A DNA stretch of 61,259 nt from SSSZ01 sp016790965 (GCA_016790965.1 JAEUNZ010000014.1:1-61259); one strand, 5' to 3'. Positions 8,819-18,284 are shown, numbered from the stretch's first letter. Notes: a model not told the origin generated them from the sequence alone. A program made the numbers and translations.

Positions 8819-9805
8819 ATGAAATCGCCCGCCCAAGTCCTGTTCAGCGCGGAAACCCCCTTCCCCATCCTGCCCGCGGTCGACCACTATGCCGGCTCCG
8901 AGCGGCTCATTATGAAAGCGCTCGAACTCCAGGCCCAGCTGGGGCCCATTTTCGACATCACCTGCGATTGCGAAGACGGCGCCCCCGCCGGCGCCGAATC
9001 CGCCCACGCCGAAATGGCGGCCGGGTTGATCGCCTCACCCGGCAATCGCTTCAACCGCGTCGGGCTGCGCATCCACGATATCACCCATCCCCACTGGCGA
9101 CGGGATCTGGAAGTCGCCCTCCCCCGCTGTGGCGACCGGCTTCCCTTCGTCACCCTGCCCAAGGCCTGCCGACTCGAAGACGTGCGGACCCAGATCGCCT
9201 GTCTGCGGCAAATCGAAGCTGCCTGCGGCATCGAGCGGCCTATCCCCGTTCATGTGTTGATCGAAACCCACGGCGCCCTACGCCAGGTCTGGGACATCGC
9301 CGCCCTGCCCGGCGTCGAGAGCCTCGATTTCGGCCTGATGGACTTCGTTTCCGGCCACTACGGCGCCATCCCCGCTTCGGCCATGACCAGTCCGGGGCAG
9401 TTCGAGCACCCCCTGGTCGCCCGCGCCAAGGCCGAGATATCCGCGGCCGCTTTCGCCAACGGCATCGTCCCCACCCACAACGTCACCACGGAACTAAGGG
9501 ATACGGAAGTCATCCGCAACGATGCCCGGCGCGCCCGCGAGCAGTTTGGCTACCTGCGCATGTGGAGCATCCACCCCAATCAGATCCTGCCCATCGTGGA
9601 GGCACTGCGCCCGGATTTTTCCGAGGTGGAGACTGCCATGGCCATCCTGACCGCGGCCCAGGACAACGCCTGGGGCCCGATCCAGCACGCCGGCAAGCTG
9701 CACGACCGGGCATCCTATCGCTACTGGTTCGACCTCCTGGCCCGGGCCCGGGTCACCGGCATGGCGCTGCCCGAGGAGGCGCTACGACGCTTCTTTCCCG
9801 CCTGA
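8819..9805 (+). CDS. HpcH/HpaI aldolase / CitE-like CoA-ester lyase
   Basis: 328 residues of the malyl-CoA/citryl-CoA lyase family (TIM barrel). Visible hallmarks are DITCDCEDGAPAG (metal-binding acidic cluster near 47-55), VGLRIHD (arginine near 83), LIETHGALRQ (metal-ligand Glu near 149) and IHPNQI near the C-terminus. Members cleave or form C-C bonds of CoA thioesters such as malyl-CoA or methylmalyl-CoA; the exact substrate cannot be set from sequence alone. A TAATAT at 8792-8797 may be its -10 element. No ribosome binding site is evident before the ATG. truC follows 20 nt downstream. Confidence 0.82.
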   Translation: MKSPAQVLFSAETPFPILPAVDHYAGSERLIMKALELQAQLGPIFDITCDCEDGAPAGAESAHAEMAAGLIASPGNRFNRVGLRIHDITHPHWRRDLEVALPRCGDRLPFVTLPKACRLEDVRTQIACLRQIEAACGIERPIPVHVLIETHGALRQVWDIAALPGVESLDFGLMDFVSGHYGAIPASAMTSPGQFEHPLVARAKAEISAAAFANGIVPTHNVTTELRDTEVIRNDARRAREQFGYLRMWSIHPNQILPIVEALRPDFSEVETAMAILTAAQDNAWGPIQHAGKLHDRASYRYWFDLLARARVTGMALPEEALRRFFPA

Positions 9806-9825
9806 ACGCCTACGCGGACGAAGCC

Positions 9826-10548
9826 ATGCTACGGTTGCTGTACCGGGACGAACGGGTCGTGGTCATCGACAAACCACCTGGACTCCTGGTGCACCGTTCC
9901 CAGGTCGATCGCCGCGAAACCCGGTTCGCGGTGCAGTTGCTGCGCGATCAGATCGGTCGCAAGGTGTGGCCTGTCCATCGCCTCGACCGGGGCACTTCCG
10001 GCGTGTTGATCTTCGCCCTCGACGAAGAGGCCTCAGGCCGTCTCGGCAGCCAATTCCAGGCCGGCCACGTCACCAAGACCTACCGCGCCATAGTGCGCGG
10101 GCATCCGCCAGAAACCCTCGTCATCGACCACCCCCTAGAGCGGGTCGACGATCCCTACTTGCGGTTCCCCGGTGCGGAAACCCGACCGGTACAGAATGCC
10201 CTCACCCGCCTGAGGCGCCTCGGCGTCTTCGAACTCGACATCTGCGTCGACCGCTACCCGACCAGCCGCTACGCCTACGTCGAACTGAACCCGGAAACGG
10301 GCCGCAGACACCAGTTACGGCGTCACCTGAAACACATCGCCCACCCCATCATCGGCGATTCCACCTACGGCAAGGGGCGCCATAACCGTCTGTTCGCGGC
10401 ACATTTCGGCGCGGACCGGCTGCTGCTCGCCTGCACCGCCATCTCCTGGCAGCACCCGGACGACGGCCGCCCCATGAAAACCGAAGCGCCCGTGGGCGAC
10501 AGCTTTGCCGCCACACTGGCGCTTCTGGGCTGGGACGGCGATCAGTAG
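9826..10548 (+). CDS. truC: tRNA pseudouridine(65) synthase TruC
   Basis: 240 residues of the RluA superfamily, close to the length of E. coli TruC (260). It starts LLYRDERVVVIDKPPGLLVHRS, has the catalytic Asp in HRLDRGTSG, and the TruC-like segments RYPTSRYAYVEL and GRRHQLRRHLKHIAHPIIGDS. It converts uridine 65 of tRNA to pseudouridine in the cytoplasm. The ATG at 9826 is chosen because homology begins there; the open frame extends far upstream through the lyase gene only as a shadow. Its end overlaps the convergent CBS gene by 7 nt. Confidence 0.92.
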   Translation: MLRLLYRDERVVVIDKPPGLLVHRSQVDRRETRFAVQLLRDQIGRKVWPVHRLDRGTSGVLIFALDEEASGRLGSQFQAGHVTKTYRAIVRGHPPETLVIDHPLERVDDPYLRFPGAETRPVQNALTRLRRLGVFELDICVDRYPTSRYAYVELNPETGRRHQLRRHLKHIAHPIIGDSTYGKGRHNRLFAAHFGADRLLLACTAISWQHPDDGRPMKTEAPVGDSFAATLALLGWDGDQ

Positions 10549-10982
10549 CCGATCGAGGACTCGAGTGCTTCCTGGCGTTTCAATTCCCGCTCCAGATCCA
10601 CCAGGTCCGCCCCCAGGGCATCACGGGCCGAGACCATGCCCACCGGACGGCCGTCGTCGTCCAGGACGGGAACGTGGCGGAAGCCCCCTTCCGCCATCAT
10701 GTGCAGCGCGTAGGCCAACGGCTTGGAGGCGCGGATGGTCTGAAGATCGCTGACCATCACCTGTGCCAAGGTCGTCTTGTCCGGATCCAGCCCGGCGGCG
10801 AGCACCTTGTTCAAAGCATCGCGTTCGGTAAAGATCCCGGCCAGCTTGTCACCTTCGACCACCAGCAGCGCCCCGATCTTCTTCTGGGCCATGAGCCGGC
10901 AGCCGGCACGAACCGTATCCCCCTTGCCGGCCGTGATCAGGGGGCGGCCGGCGATGATGTCGGCAATCACTCTTCTGGGCAT
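10542..10982 (-). CDS. CBS-domain pair protein
   Basis: 146 residues made almost entirely of two CBS motifs (about 12-65 and 75-130), with typical segments KKIGALLVVEGDKLAGIFTERD and RHVPVLDDDGRPVGMVSARD. Stand-alone CBS pairs bind adenine nucleotides and regulate partner enzymes; none is evident here. The start at 10982 is supported by GAGGAG eight bases upstream. It is monocistronic and convergent with truC. Confidence 0.88.
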   Translation of the reverse strand: MPRRVIADIIAGRPLITAGKGDTVRAGCRLMAQKKIGALLVVEGDKLAGIFTERDALNKVLAAGLDPDKTTLAQVMVSDLQTIRASKPLAYALHMMAEGGFRHVPVLDDDGRPVGMVSARDALGADLVDLERELKRQEALESSIGY

Positions 10983-11182
10983 GTTTGTCTCCTCGGTTGG
11001 GTGTTATTGCCCGCATGGTGGCCGACTTCCAGCGGCTTGGCAAGACCGAAAAACCAGTCGAAATCCGGGCACAAAAGTACGCAGATGGATAGCCATGGCT
11101 GCCTGCCCCGACGCAGGCCACGACACGCCCAAAGCCCCCTGCCCTGTTAAGGAATTCACGTGGGCGCCAGCGGCCCCGCCCC

Positions 11183-11188
11183 TATAAT
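11183..11188 (+). promoter_or_regulatory. -10 element of the prsT promoter
   Basis: A perfect TATAAT lies about 43 nt before the chosen ATG at 11231. The -35 region at the expected distance is weak, so this is a tentative sigma-70 promoter. Confidence 0.45.
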
Positions 11189-11230
11189 CCGGCATCCTCG
11201 TCGCCGCGGACCTTGCCGCCCGCCCCCGCC

Positions 11231-14017
11231 ATGCGCACTCCCCTCGTCGCCCTGCTTTTCGCTGCCCTGACCGCCACCGCCCAGGCGGCCGACCCCAAGG
11301 CCTCCAAGTATTACGAAGACGCCCTGAAGCGCTACGAAGCGGAAGACCTGGCCGGCGCCATCATCCAGCTCAAGAACGTCCTGCAGATCGACCGCCAGAT
11401 GCTGGCCGCCCATGTCCTGATGGGGCGTGCCATGCTGGCCAACGGCGATCTGCCGGGCGCCGAGGCCGCTTTCGAAGAAGCCCTGCGACTGGGTGTCAGC
11501 CGGGGAGAAGTCGCCCTGCCCCTGGGCCAGGTCTACATGCTGCAGGGCAAGCACGAAACCCTGCTCGAGCGCATCACCCCCGGGGGCCTGCCCCCGGCGC
11601 TCCAGGCCGAAGTCCTTATCCTGCGCGCCAACGCCCAGAGCGAGAGGCGCATGGTCAGTGCCGCGACCCGCTCCCTGGAAGAAGCCCGGGCTGCCGACCC
11701 CTCTTCCATCAACGCCCGGCTTTCCCAAGCCGCACTCGCCATTCGCACCGGCGATCTGGCTCGGGCGACCGAATTGAGCGACGAAGCCCTCAAGCTCGCC
11801 CCCCAGGATGCCGGGGCCTGGAACGTGCGCGCCTCCATCTTGCATCTCAAGGGCGATATTCCCGGCGCTTTGGCCGCCTACGGGAAAGCCGTCGCCGCCA
11901 ATTCCAAGTACATCGATCCTCGGCTGGCGCGTGCTGGCCTGTTCCTCGACCTGGGCCGTCTGGGCGAAGCCGAGCAGGAAGTCGCGGACCTCGATCGCAT
12001 CACCCAGCGCGAACCCCGCACTTACTATCTGCGCGCGCTCATCGCGTCGCAGCGCGGCGATGTGGAAGCGGCCCGCAAGGCGCTTGCCGAACTGACACGG
12101 GTTCTCGATTCCCTGCCCCCCAACATCCTGACCGCCAACCGCCAATTGCTCTTCCTGGCCGGTCTGGCGCACCATGGCCTCGGCAACCGGGAAAAGGCCA
12201 TGGACAATCTCACCGTCTATCTGCGCCAGTATCCCGGTGACCCCGGGGCGACAAAACTCCTCGCCAGCCTCCATCTCGATCGCGGCGAAGCCACCCGAGT
12301 GATGACCCTGATCGAACCCCTGCTGCGCGGCAATCCCAACGACCCGCGCGCCCTGGCCTTGCTGGCCAGCGCCTACATGCAGGAAGGCAATCACCGGCGG
12401 GCGGCCGAATTGCTCGACCGGGCCGTCCAGCTTTCCGGCGGCGACGCCGGCATACGCACCGATTTTGCCTTCAGCCTCCTGGGCAGCGGTCGCGCCGAAA
12501 AGGGCCTGGAGCAATTGCAACTCACCCTGGCCAAGGATCCCAAGCAGGCCCGGGCAGGTCTGGCGCTGGCCACCCACCACCTGCGCAGCGGACAAGCCAA
12601 GAAGGCCATCGAAATTGCCGAAAAGCTGGTCAAGAACGACCCCGGCAATCTCACCGCCGCCAACCTTCTCGGCGTCGCCCGGCTAGCGGCGGGAGACACC
12701 GCCGGCGGCCGCAAGGCCTACGAGCAGGTGATAGCCAAGGATTCCAACTATCAACCTGCCCTCATCAACCTCGCCCGCCTCGATCTGGCAGAGGGCAAGG
12801 TCGACGCCGCCCGACAACGACTGGTCAGAATGATCGGCAGCGAACAGAAGAACGTCGAAGCGATGATCGAGCTCGCCGCCCTGGAAGAAAAGCAGCGCCG
12901 CCTGCCGGAGGCCATCCGCTGGCTGGAAAAGGCCCGCGCCGAACCTCCTGGCCAGATTCCCGCCGGGCTGCGCCTTGCCGACCTCCATCTGCGCAGCGGC
13001 AACCCGGCGGAAGCGGTCACCGTCGCCCGCGAACTGGTGTCAAAAAATCCGGAGAACCTCCGCCTCCTGGATGCCCTGGCCCGGGCCCAGCTAGCCGCCG
13101 GAGAGCCACGGGCCGCCCGCCAAACCCTGGCTGAAATGACCCGCTACGCCAATTACGACGCCGAAGCCCAGCTCCAGGTCGCCCGTCTCCAGGCCGCCGC
13201 CGGCAATCCCTCCGGTGCGGTCTACAGCCTGGAGAAGGCTCTCGGCAGCCAACCCGACATGCTCGCCGCACAAATCCTGCTGGCCGAGGTTTCCATCGAT
13301 CAAAAGGATTACCCCAAAGCAGAACAGTTGCTCCGCCAGATCGGCGAGCGGCAGGGCGGCAGCGCCGCCGCCACCCGCCTGCAAGGGGACATCCAGTTGC
13401 GCCGCGGACAGCACGCGGCGGCCATCGCCAGCTACCAGGCCGCACTCAGGAAGAGCAACACCCCCGACATCGCCCTGCGCATCTTCCACGCCCATTTGGC
13501 CGCCGGCGATCTGGCCAAGGGCACGACTTTCCTGCAGCAGTGGCACAAGGACAATCCCGGCCACTACGGCGTCCTGCGCACCATTGCCGACGCGCAACTG
13601 CAGGCCGGGAACCTAGCGGCTGCCCGCAGCAGCTACGAGCAACTGCTCAAAATGCAGCCGGACGACGCTGACGTGCTCAACAACCTGGCCCAAACCGCCT
13701 TCAAGCAGAACGACAAGGCCGCCGCCTCCCACGCCGAAAAGGCCCTCGCCCTTCGCCCCCAGGACGCGAACATCCTCGATACCCTGGGCTGGATTCTCGT
13801 CCGTCAGGGACAGCTGGACCGGGGTCTCGCCCTGCTGCGGGACGCCCGCCTGCGGGCTCCGGACAGCCTGGAAATCCGCTACCACCTAGCCTACGCCCTG
13901 CATCAATCCGGTCGCAATACGGAAGCACGGGACGAAATCGCTTATGCCCTGAAAGGGGGGAGCAATTTCGAAGGCGTCGACGATGCCCGCCGCCTGCAAA
14001 AGGAGATCGGCAAGTGA
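11231..14017 (+). CDS. prsT: PEP-CTERM system TPR-repeat lipoprotein-like protein PrsT
   Basis: 928 residues from MRTPLVALLF, which opens a signal peptide ending in AQAA. The rest is at least 15-20 tetratricopeptide repeats, starting with YYEDALKRYEAEDLAGAIIQLKNVLQ and ending with the LDTLGWILVRQGQLDRGLALLRDA type seen in PrsT. Length and repeat pattern fit PrsT, found with exosortase A/PEP-CTERM exopolysaccharide loci, where it is thought to help export or assemble surface polymer. Neither exosortase nor EPS biosynthesis genes are in this window, so the gene lies outside such a locus or at its edge. A PEP-CTERM protein follows. Confidence 0.88.
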   Translation: MRTPLVALLFAALTATAQAADPKASKYYEDALKRYEAEDLAGAIIQLKNVLQIDRQMLAAHVLMGRAMLANGDLPGAEAAFEEALRLGVSRGEVALPLGQVYMLQGKHETLLERITPGGLPPALQAEVLILRANAQSERRMVSAATRSLEEARAADPSSINARLSQAALAIRTGDLARATELSDEALKLAPQDAGAWNVRASILHLKGDIPGALAAYGKAVAANSKYIDPRLARAGLFLDLGRLGEAEQEVADLDRITQREPRTYYLRALIASQRGDVEAARKALAELTRVLDSLPPNILTANRQLLFLAGLAHHGLGNREKAMDNLTVYLRQYPGDPGATKLLASLHLDRGEATRVMTLIEPLLRGNPNDPRALALLASAYMQEGNHRRAAELLDRAVQLSGGDAGIRTDFAFSLLGSGRAEKGLEQLQLTLAKDPKQARAGLALATHHLRSGQAKKAIEIAEKLVKNDPGNLTAANLLGVARLAAGDTAGGRKAYEQVIAKDSNYQPALINLARLDLAEGKVDAARQRLVRMIGSEQKNVEAMIELAALEEKQRRLPEAIRWLEKARAEPPGQIPAGLRLADLHLRSGNPAEAVTVARELVSKNPENLRLLDALARAQLAAGEPRAARQTLAEMTRYANYDAEAQLQVARLQAAAGNPSGAVYSLEKALGSQPDMLAAQILLAEVSIDQKDYPKAEQLLRQIGERQGGSAAATRLQGDIQLRRGQHAAAIASYQAALRKSNTPDIALRIFHAHLAAGDLAKGTTFLQQWHKDNPGHYGVLRTIADAQLQAGNLAAARSSYEQLLKMQPDDADVLNNLAQTAFKQNDKAAASHAEKALALRPQDANILDTLGWILVRQGQLDRGLALLRDARLRAPDSLEIRYHLAYALHQSGRNTEARDEIAYALKGGSNFEGVDDARRLQKEIGK

Positions 14018-14126
14018 GGCCCTCAGAGGGCGTCGCCACCGCATGTGTCGGTGAAACTTACACTCGGCTCCTGCCCGCGCCTTTGAAATACATACAACCA
14101 AATGATTTAAAACGTTTTGTTAATAC

Positions 14127-14142
14127 TGGCCCGTTCATTGCT
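14127..14142 (+). promoter_or_regulatory. Sigma-54 promoter of the PEP-CTERM gene
   Basis: The sequence TGGCCCGTTCATTGCT has TGG and TTGCT at exact -24/-12 spacing. The predicted start near 14153 gives a leader of about 40 nt to the ATG at 14194. In exosortase-A systems many PEP-CTERM genes are driven by RpoN with the PrsK/PrsR two-component system, which this site fits. Confidence 0.82.
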
Positions 14143-14193
14143 TAACTCTCACCAACTCAATCTCTACCGCAGCTATTCAAGAAAAGGCGCGCC

Positions 14194-15012
14194 ATGAAAC
14201 TCAACAAGATGATCTCCGCCTCGCTCCTCGGGGCCTCCCTCGTCGCCCTGGCGGGCTCGGCCCACGCCGCAACTAGCTGGTCCTTCGGCGGGAGCGGCGC
14301 CAGTATCGTGTCCGCTTACAGCGTTGCTAACATCAGCAGTGGCGCCACCCGCAACAACATCAGCAGCACTTCCACCTTCGCCAGCGCCACCTTGGGGCAA
14401 TGGGGCAGCAATCTCGGTGCCGGTGGCGAGGGCACGGTGCCGCAGCACGCAGTCGATAATGCCTCCCGCACGGAAGCGCTTCTGGTCAACCTGGGGGGGA
14501 GCTACGCGCTGACCGAGTTCACGCTCGGTTACGCCTACAACCGTACTAATACTAGCGGTGGCGGCAACGTTTTGATTAATCATGGCGACGGTACGAGCGC
14601 CTACTACGCGAATGGCGCTGATGTTTCTGTGTTCGCCTATACCGGCGGCGGCGCACCTGTTATCGCAGGAAAGACCTATAACCAATTGCTCACCGACGGC
14701 TGGCAGTTGATCGGTAATTACGGCAATGCCCAGGTTGGCACCACAGCCGTTTCCACCTCGGTTTCCTCAAGCTACTGGCTGGTCGCCGCCTATAACAGCG
14801 TCTTTGGCGGCACCTGCTCGGGCTGCTCTAGTGCCACGGGCCAGTCCAGCTACAAGGGCACTGACTACTTCAAGCTGTCCGGCGTCGCCGGCAGTCAGCC
14901 CGGCGGTGGCGGCGGCGGTAGCGCTCCTGAACCCTCCACGATGGCACTACTCGGCATCTCCATGCTGGGTGCCGTCGCCCTGCGTCGGCGCCAGAACCCC
15001 GCCGCAGTCTGA
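14194..15012 (+). CDS. PEP-CTERM sorting domain surface protein
   Basis: 272 residues. A signal peptide (1-25, cleavage after AHA) is followed by a Ser/Thr/Asn/Gly-rich body with no known fold, then a Gly-rich linker and the sorting tail: EPSTMALLGISMLGAVAL plus the basic RRRQ, beginning with the PEP-like motif PEPS. Exosortase is expected to cut there and attach or release the protein at the cell surface. It has its own sigma-54 promoter and a strong terminator, so it is monocistronic. The ATG is preceded by AAAAGG. Confidence 0.9.
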   Translation: MKLNKMISASLLGASLVALAGSAHAATSWSFGGSGASIVSAYSVANISSGATRNNISSTSTFASATLGQWGSNLGAGGEGTVPQHAVDNASRTEALLVNLGGSYALTEFTLGYAYNRTNTSGGGNVLINHGDGTSAYYANGADVSVFAYTGGGAPVIAGKTYNQLLTDGWQLIGNYGNAQVGTTAVSTSVSSSYWLVAAYNSVFGGTCSGCSSATGQSSYKGTDYFKLSGVAGSQPGGGGGGSAPEPSTMALLGISMLGAVALRRRQNPAAV

Positions 15013-15030
15013 GCCGGAGGGCTCATGCAA

Positions 15031-15058
15031 ACGGCCCGCTCCGCGGGCCGTTTTTTTT
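15031..15058 (+). terminator. Rho-independent terminator
   Basis: A 9-bp GC-rich stem ACGGCCCGC/GCGGGCCGT with a 3-nt loop is followed by eight T residues, 18 nt after the PEP-CTERM stop codon. Confidence 0.92.
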
Positions 15059-15268
15059 CGCTCGCTAATCGCCTCACCTCCTGGCAAACCTGCCGCAGGC
15101 CGCTGCCGGCTTCCCTGCGTTGGACGTGGTCCCGCCTAAATGGGGAGGCCAGCACGCAGCAGCAACACAGGGGCTCCCCCCTCTACCTGCGCGACTGGCG
15201 GGAGAGCAAGCCCGCCGGCGACGCAGACTTAGTCGGCCGAGGCTTCCCGGCTGCGACACGCAGCCGCC

Positions 15269-15763
15269 TCAGCAGGGCTTTCCGGCCTTGCAGCCCTTCA
15301 GTATCCAAAGGGAAATCACGCCAGCGGCTTCGTTGGCCATGGCCTTGCGCGCCATGGAACCGGCGTCCCGGCCCACGTTGGTCTTGAGAAGCGGGTCTGC
15401 GCCAGCTTCGAGCAAGAGTTGGGTGTGCTTGGCGTTCTGGGTGTAGGCCGCCATGTGCAGTGGCGTGGCGCCTTCCTTATCGCGGGCGTTGGGGTCCGCT
15501 CCGGCGGCGACCAGGGCCTTGAGGGCAGTCAAATCCGGATTGGTGGCCGCCAGATGGAGCGGCGTCGAGCCCAGGCCGGTGCGGTAATCGCGCGCTGCAG
15601 GTTCGGCCTTGAGCAAGGCCTGGACCTGAGCGCCGGTCCCGATGCGGGCGGCGTCGTGGATGGGGTGGTCGTGGGCTCCCACAGTTTCAGCCCCGGCAGG
15701 CCCCCACTCGAGGACCACACCAAGAATGGCGACGCGCAGCAGGACGTTCAAGGAGGACGGCAT
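15269..15763 (-). CDS. Secreted ankyrin-repeat protein
   Basis: 164 residues with a signal peptide (about 1-25, ending AGA) and three ankyrin repeats (about 33-130), with clear TPLHLAA and TPLHMAA cores and the AGADPNARD/AGADPLLKT beta-turns. Periplasmic ankyrin proteins bind other proteins; some protect catalase or antagonise toxins. The partner here is unknown. The C-terminus carries two cysteines (KGCKAGKPC) that could form a disulfide. It sits alone between two PEP-CTERM genes. Confidence 0.85.
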   Translation of the reverse strand: MPSSLNVLLRVAILGVVLEWGPAGAETVGAHDHPIHDAARIGTGAQVQALLKAEPAARDYRTGLGSTPLHLAATNPDLTALKALVAAGADPNARDKEGATPLHMAAYTQNAKHTQLLLEAGADPLLKTNVGRDAGSMARKAMANEAAGVISLWILKGCKAGKPC

Positions 15764-15977
15764 GGCAAGCTCCAGGCGGGCAAAAGGCGCAGTCTAGCCG
15801 CAAGCGCCCGGGCACAACTTGACCGATTTCAATTTCCGCGCAGCCCTGCGGCGAAGTACCGTCAGACTCCTCATGCCGAATCGGCGGGCCCGCCTCCACC
15901 GCGCCTCATGCGAGGGTCTCCACCACAAGTGCTTCTTGCCACCGCTCCTGAGGCAGGGGTGCCCGCCGTAAGTTTGC

Positions 15978-16856
15978 CTACCGGGCCGCAACGCCCTGGC
16001 GTCGGCGCAGCGTTGCCAAGCCCGCCAGGGCCCCCGCCACCAGGGCGAGGCCGCCCGGCTCCGATACCGGCGCGGGGGGCGGATCGACGAGGATGCTGTC
16101 GTTGGCGCAGAGTTCCGTCCAGTGGATGTTGAAAGCGGTCTGGCCGTCCCAGCCCGCGGCATCGAGCAGGGCAAGGTCGAGGCCGATTTCGTAGAAATAG
16201 TGCTTGTCGCCGGGGGTGTTGCCCCAGCCGCTCTGGCCAACCAGGGTATAGGCCACATCAGCCATGCCGAGCAGGGTACCGGCGGCCAGACTGGTGGGAT
16301 GGAGGGGATCGGCATGGGCGGGGTCGTAGTTTCCGGCGGCGTTCCACAGACCCAGGTTCCAACTGGGACTGCCATACACGCCGTTGCGGGCCGAGAAGAC
16401 GTTTCCGGCCACGGCGGCATTGGCCTGGGCGCCGAAGCTCTCGTAGCTGTAAGTCTTGGTAGCGCTGCTGTAGCTCAGGGCGTGCTTGATATTGATTCCC
16501 ACCTCGTAGCTGCCGTCCCGGCCGAAGTCGAGGGCGAAATCGCCCGCACCAAAGGAGTTGGACGAGGGCTTGTTCAAGGTCCTCGGGTTGTGGCCGGTCA
16601 CCAGGGCAATGTACAGGCGGTTCCCTGAAATGGTCGCATAGAGCGCCTCGGCGTCGTAGGCCTGGCCGCCGTAACCGGGGAAGAGACGGGTACCGCCGCC
16701 ACCGGTCTGGTCCTCGACGGTGGAATGGATCCCGGCGGCGGGTGTCCAGGAAGCGCCACTCACGCCCCAGTCGGCCAGATTGCCATCGACGGTGATGGGG
16801 AGTGCGGCGGCGGAGCCGGCGAGTCCAGCGAGCAAGATGCCCAATAGCGATTTCAT
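15978..16856 (-). CDS. Second PEP-CTERM sorting domain protein
   Basis: 292 residues. Signal peptide 1-19 (ends AAALP), then a beta-rich extracellular region starting ITVDGNLADWGV, a pattern found in carbohydrate-binding or DOMON-like modules, then the sorting tail EPGGLALVAGALAGLATLRRRQ. The fold assignment of the body is tentative. Unlike the gene at 14194, no TGG-N8-TTGC promoter is visible upstream; the start is preceded by TTTGGAACGG. The likely role is exosortase-processed surface or matrix protein. Confidence 0.87.
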   Translation of the reverse strand: MKSLLGILLAGLAGSAAALPITVDGNLADWGVSGASWTPAAGIHSTVEDQTGGGGTRLFPGYGGQAYDAEALYATISGNRLYIALVTGHNPRTLNKPSSNSFGAGDFALDFGRDGSYEVGINIKHALSYSSATKTYSYESFGAQANAAVAGNVFSARNGVYGSPSWNLGLWNAAGNYDPAHADPLHPTSLAAGTLLGMADVAYTLVGQSGWGNTPGDKHYFYEIGLDLALLDAAGWDGQTAFNIHWTELCANDSILVDPPPAPVSEPGGLALVAGALAGLATLRRRQGVAAR

Positions 16857-17024
16857 GACCGTTCCAAAGAGAATTTTTGATGAACGGAGTCTAGAGACCT
16901 GGTCCCGCGGGGACGAGGAATTCCATCACGAATCTATGACTTAGGGCCTATCTCCCCCTGCGACTGAGCGGAAGACGCCTCTTTGGGCGAATTCCGAACC
17001 GCTGGTCTCACCGCCGGAGCGTGC

Positions 17025-18080
17025 TTATTCAACCCGAATTTCCGCTTCCCCCTTCACCACCTCGCCGACGACGGAGACGTGGCCGAAGCCCTGCTGCAGG
17101 AAGATGGACAGGACTTCCGTAACCGCCTCTGGCGCGCAGGCCACCAGGAGCCCGCCGGAGGTTTGCGGGTCGCACAGGAGGGCGCGCTCGCTCTCGCCCA
17201 AGGCAGCATCCAGACGGACGCGGCTGCCATAGGCCGTCCAGTTGCGGCCGGAGGCCCCGGTGACATAGCCGTCCCGGGCAAGTTGGGCGGCGTGGGGAAG
17301 GAGGGGCAAATCGCCGTAGCAGAGCCGCGCTGCGACACCCGACCCCTTGCAGACTTCCAGCAGGTGCCCGAGGAGGCCGAAGCCGGTGACGTCGGTCACC
17401 GCGTGGACGCCGTCCAGACAGGCGAAAAGCGGCCCCGGGGTGTTGAGTTGGGTGGTGCTGGCGATGAGGGTCTCGTAATCCGCCGGGGGAAGTTTGCCTT
17501 TCTTGTAGGCGGCGCTGTAGATGCCCACCCCAAGGGGCTTGCCCAGAATCAGCCGGTCACCGGGCCGGGCGCCGCTGTTACGCTTGACGTGGGCCGGGTC
17601 CACCAGGCCGATGGCGACCAGACCGTAGATGGGCTCGACCGAATCGATGGTATGGCCCCCCGCCACGGGAATCCCCGCCGCCCGGCAGACCGTCTCGCCA
17701 CCTGCCAGGATGCGGCCGATGGTTTCCACCGGCAGGGTATTCACCGGCATGCCGACGAGGGCCAGGGCGAACAGCGGCGTGCCTCCCATGGCGTAGACGT
17801 CCGAGATGGCGTTGGTGGCCGCGATACGCCCGAAGTCGAATGGGTCGTCGACGATGGGCATGAAGAAATCCGTGGTGGCCACGATGGCCTGGCGCTCGTT
17901 GATCTGATAGACCGCGGCGTCGTCAGAGGTCTCAATGCCGACCAGCAACTGGGGCGGCACGAAGCCCCGCGCATTCTGGGCGAGGATGGCCTCCAGGACA
18001 CCGGGGGCGATCTTGCAGCCGCAGCCGCCGCCGTGAGCGAGCTGAGTGAGGCGGGGCACCGCTGGCGTTTGCTCGCTCAT
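17025..18080 (-). CDS. selD: Selenide, water dikinase SelD
   Basis: 351 residues, normal SelD length. It makes selenophosphate from selenide and ATP for selenocysteine and selenouridine synthesis. The catalytic loop GGGCGCK has Cys20 and Lys23 matching the essential Cys17/Lys20 of E. coli, so this is a cysteine rather than selenocysteine form. ATP/metal-binding motifs TSDDAAVY, ATTDFF and GGHTIDSVEP, and the conserved TDVTGFGLLGH and DPQTSGGLL are all present. The start overlaps the copper-chaperone gene by 4 nt (GTG..ATGA type coupling), making it the last gene of a copper operon. No selA, selB or selenoprotein is visible in the window. Confidence 0.95.
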   Translation of the reverse strand: MSEQTPAVPRLTQLAHGGGCGCKIAPGVLEAILAQNARGFVPPQLLVGIETSDDAAVYQINERQAIVATTDFFMPIVDDPFDFGRIAATNAISDVYAMGGTPLFALALVGMPVNTLPVETIGRILAGGETVCRAAGIPVAGGHTIDSVEPIYGLVAIGLVDPAHVKRNSGARPGDRLILGKPLGVGIYSAAYKKGKLPPADYETLIASTTQLNTPGPLFACLDGVHAVTDVTGFGLLGHLLEVCKGSGVAARLCYGDLPLLPHAAQLARDGYVTGASGRNWTAYGSRVRLDAALGESERALLCDPQTSGGLLVACAPEAVTEVLSIFLQQGFGHVSVVGEVVKGEAEIRVE

Positions 18081-18283
18081 CGGGCGTCGAACCCCGCGTC
18101 CTCGATGGCGCTGACCAGCGCTTCTCGGGTAAGCCGGCCGGGCTCGACCCGCAACCGCGCTTCGGCGGCTTCCAGGCTCACCTCGGCGTCAAGCACCCCG
18201 GGGAGGGCCACCAGCACCCCGGTCACGTTACGCACGCAGCCCTGGCAGCTCATGCCACCGACTTTGACGATCCACTCTTCCAC
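18077..18283 (-). CDS. copZ: Heavy-metal-associated copper chaperone (CopZ-like)
   Basis: 68 residues, one HMA domain with the metal-binding loop GMSCQGC (Cys13, Cys16) and the ferredoxin-like beta-alpha-beta pattern. It would carry Cu(I) in the cytoplasm to or from the copper ATPase two genes upstream. The start is a GTG at 18283 with GGGGAG seven bases before it, directly after the stop of the GGDEF/EAL gene, and its end overlaps selD by 4 nt. Confidence 0.88.
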   Translation of the reverse strand: MEEWIVKVGGMSCQGCVRNVTGVLVALPGVLDAEVSLEAAEARLRVEPGRLTREALVSAIEDAGFDAR

Positions 18284-18284
18284 T

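Noticed and set aside
8629..9825. Long upstream extension of the truC reading frame
   Set aside because: This part is an Arg/Pro-rich shadow of the CoA-ester lyase gene in another frame; TruC homology starts at 9826.
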